The notes under the pieces: model-generated
Seen by the model: only the letters and a program-made list of their open reading frames with translations
What the model was told of the DNA's origin: nothing
Databases searched by the model: none
Source of the DNA: Candidatus Jorgensenbacteria bacterium RIFCSPLOWO2_12_FULL_42_11
GTDB taxonomy: Bacteria > Patescibacteriota > Minisyncoccia > UBA6257 > MFKM01
Direction: 5' to 3'
Length of the DNA stretch: 11,167 nucleotides
NCBI GenBank assembly: GCA_001779575.1
Contig: MFKM01000020.1
Location: 1 to 11,167, forward strand
Part shown: in pieces, positions 10,868 through 11,167 of the stretch
Numbering within the stretch: the stretch's first letter is position 1
How the letters are laid out: the number at the start of each line of letters is the position of its first letter
Position numbers and translations under genes: made by a program

Positions 10868-11167
10868 TTAACGCTTTCTGCTTGTTTTCTCTAAAAGCAT
10901 TTCTTCCGTTATTTTCCGTTCGTCCCAGGTAATTTTTTTGCCTTTTCCCAAATGAAGCCACGGCTCGCAACCCTTGCCGGTGATTATAACCGCGTCTCCT
11001 TCTTTGGCTAAAGAAATAGCTTTTTTAATAGCTTCTTTCCGATCTAAAATCTTGTAATAAGAATTTGGAATTTGCGAAAAACCAGCTTCAATTCCGTTTA
11101 AAATAGTCGCTGTATTTTCGTCGTATGGGTCTTCGTTGGTTAAAATAATTTCATCGCAATAATTGGC
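10868..11167 (-). CDS. MurE-like Mur ligase, C-terminal part (5' end outside the window)
   Basis: The last 99 residues of an ATP-dependent Mur ligase are present; the N-terminal UDP-binding and central ATPase domains lie beyond the window edge. The visible part is the C-terminal domain: DEIILTNEDPYDENTATILNGIEAG (5-29), EAIKKAISLAKEGDAVIITGKGCEP (45-69) and WDERKITEEML (81-91). This order is that of MurE, which adds the third residue of the peptidoglycan stem peptide. The DNPR block that binds meso-diaminopimelate in Gram-negative MurE reads EDPY here, and GKGHE reads GKGCE. The arginine that contacts diaminopimelate is thus absent, so lysine or another amino acid may be the substrate; other Mur-ligase relatives cannot be excluded. 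The TAA stop is followed by a terminator. Confidence 0.82.
   Translation of the reverse strand, partial: ANYCDEIILTNEDPYDENTATILNGIEAGFSQIPNSYYKILDRKEAIKKAISLAKEGDAVIITGKGCEPWLHLGKGKKITWDERKITEEMLLEKTSRKR

Overview
The window looks like chromosomal sequence from a bacterium of the Candidate Phyla Radiation (Patescibacteria, perhaps Parcubacteria-like). This rests on protein character, not a marker tree: a compact valyl-tRNA synthetase without the usual C-terminal coiled coil, an LhgO-like oxidoreductase, an EF-Tu-domain-II-like protein and an NMD3-like zinc protein typical of such genomes, very tight packing, AT-rich in-frame inserts inside conserved proteins, and a tRNA gene without encoded CCA. 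TGA ends several genes, so the standard code (not UGA=Gly) is in use.

Region 1 (1-4511, + strand): valS, a PrsW-type intramembrane protease, an Hsp20 chaperone and an amino-acid-permease-like transporter lie nearly end to end. Region 2 (4512-5807): a single FAD oxidoreductase (LhgO family) with its own sigma70-type promoter, a Shine-Dalgarno (SD) site and an intrinsic terminator. Region 3 (5808-6550): an 8-bp hairpin and a perfect 44-bp palindrome, then a promoter and three very small genes with near-consensus SD sites, closed by a strong terminator shared with the convergent neighbour. Region 4 (6552-10420, - strand): read from right to left, a LOG-like nucleotide-binding protein, the EF-Tu-domain-II-like protein, an MgtC-family membrane protein, an NMD3-like zinc-ribbon protein, an O-antigen-ligase-like polytopic protein whose stop codon lies inside a tRNA-Arg(CCG) gene, and a secreted protein with its own promoter right after the tRNA. 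Region 5 (10421-11167): a divergent small zinc-ribbon gene that vaguely resembles archaeal Spt4/RpoE'', two terminators, and the 3' end of a MurE-like ligase on the - strand that runs off the window.

Two gene-start styles are visible. Most household genes have no SD, and three (valS, hsp20, the LOG gene) have a -10 box 6-7 nt before the ATG, as in leaderless transcripts. The oxidoreductase, the three small genes, the secreted protein and the zinc-ribbon gene instead have clear SD sites; the promoters for this second group lie 31-52 nt of predicted leader upstream. No CRISPR array, insertion sequence, phage module or rRNA was seen. The best candidates for something undescribed are the small-gene operon behind the 44-bp palindrome with its convergent secreted neighbour, the palindromic inserts in valS, and the CDS/tRNA overlap. 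No stretch over 300 bases lacks a gene; the longest (5768-6016) holds a terminator, the hairpin, the palindrome and a promoter.
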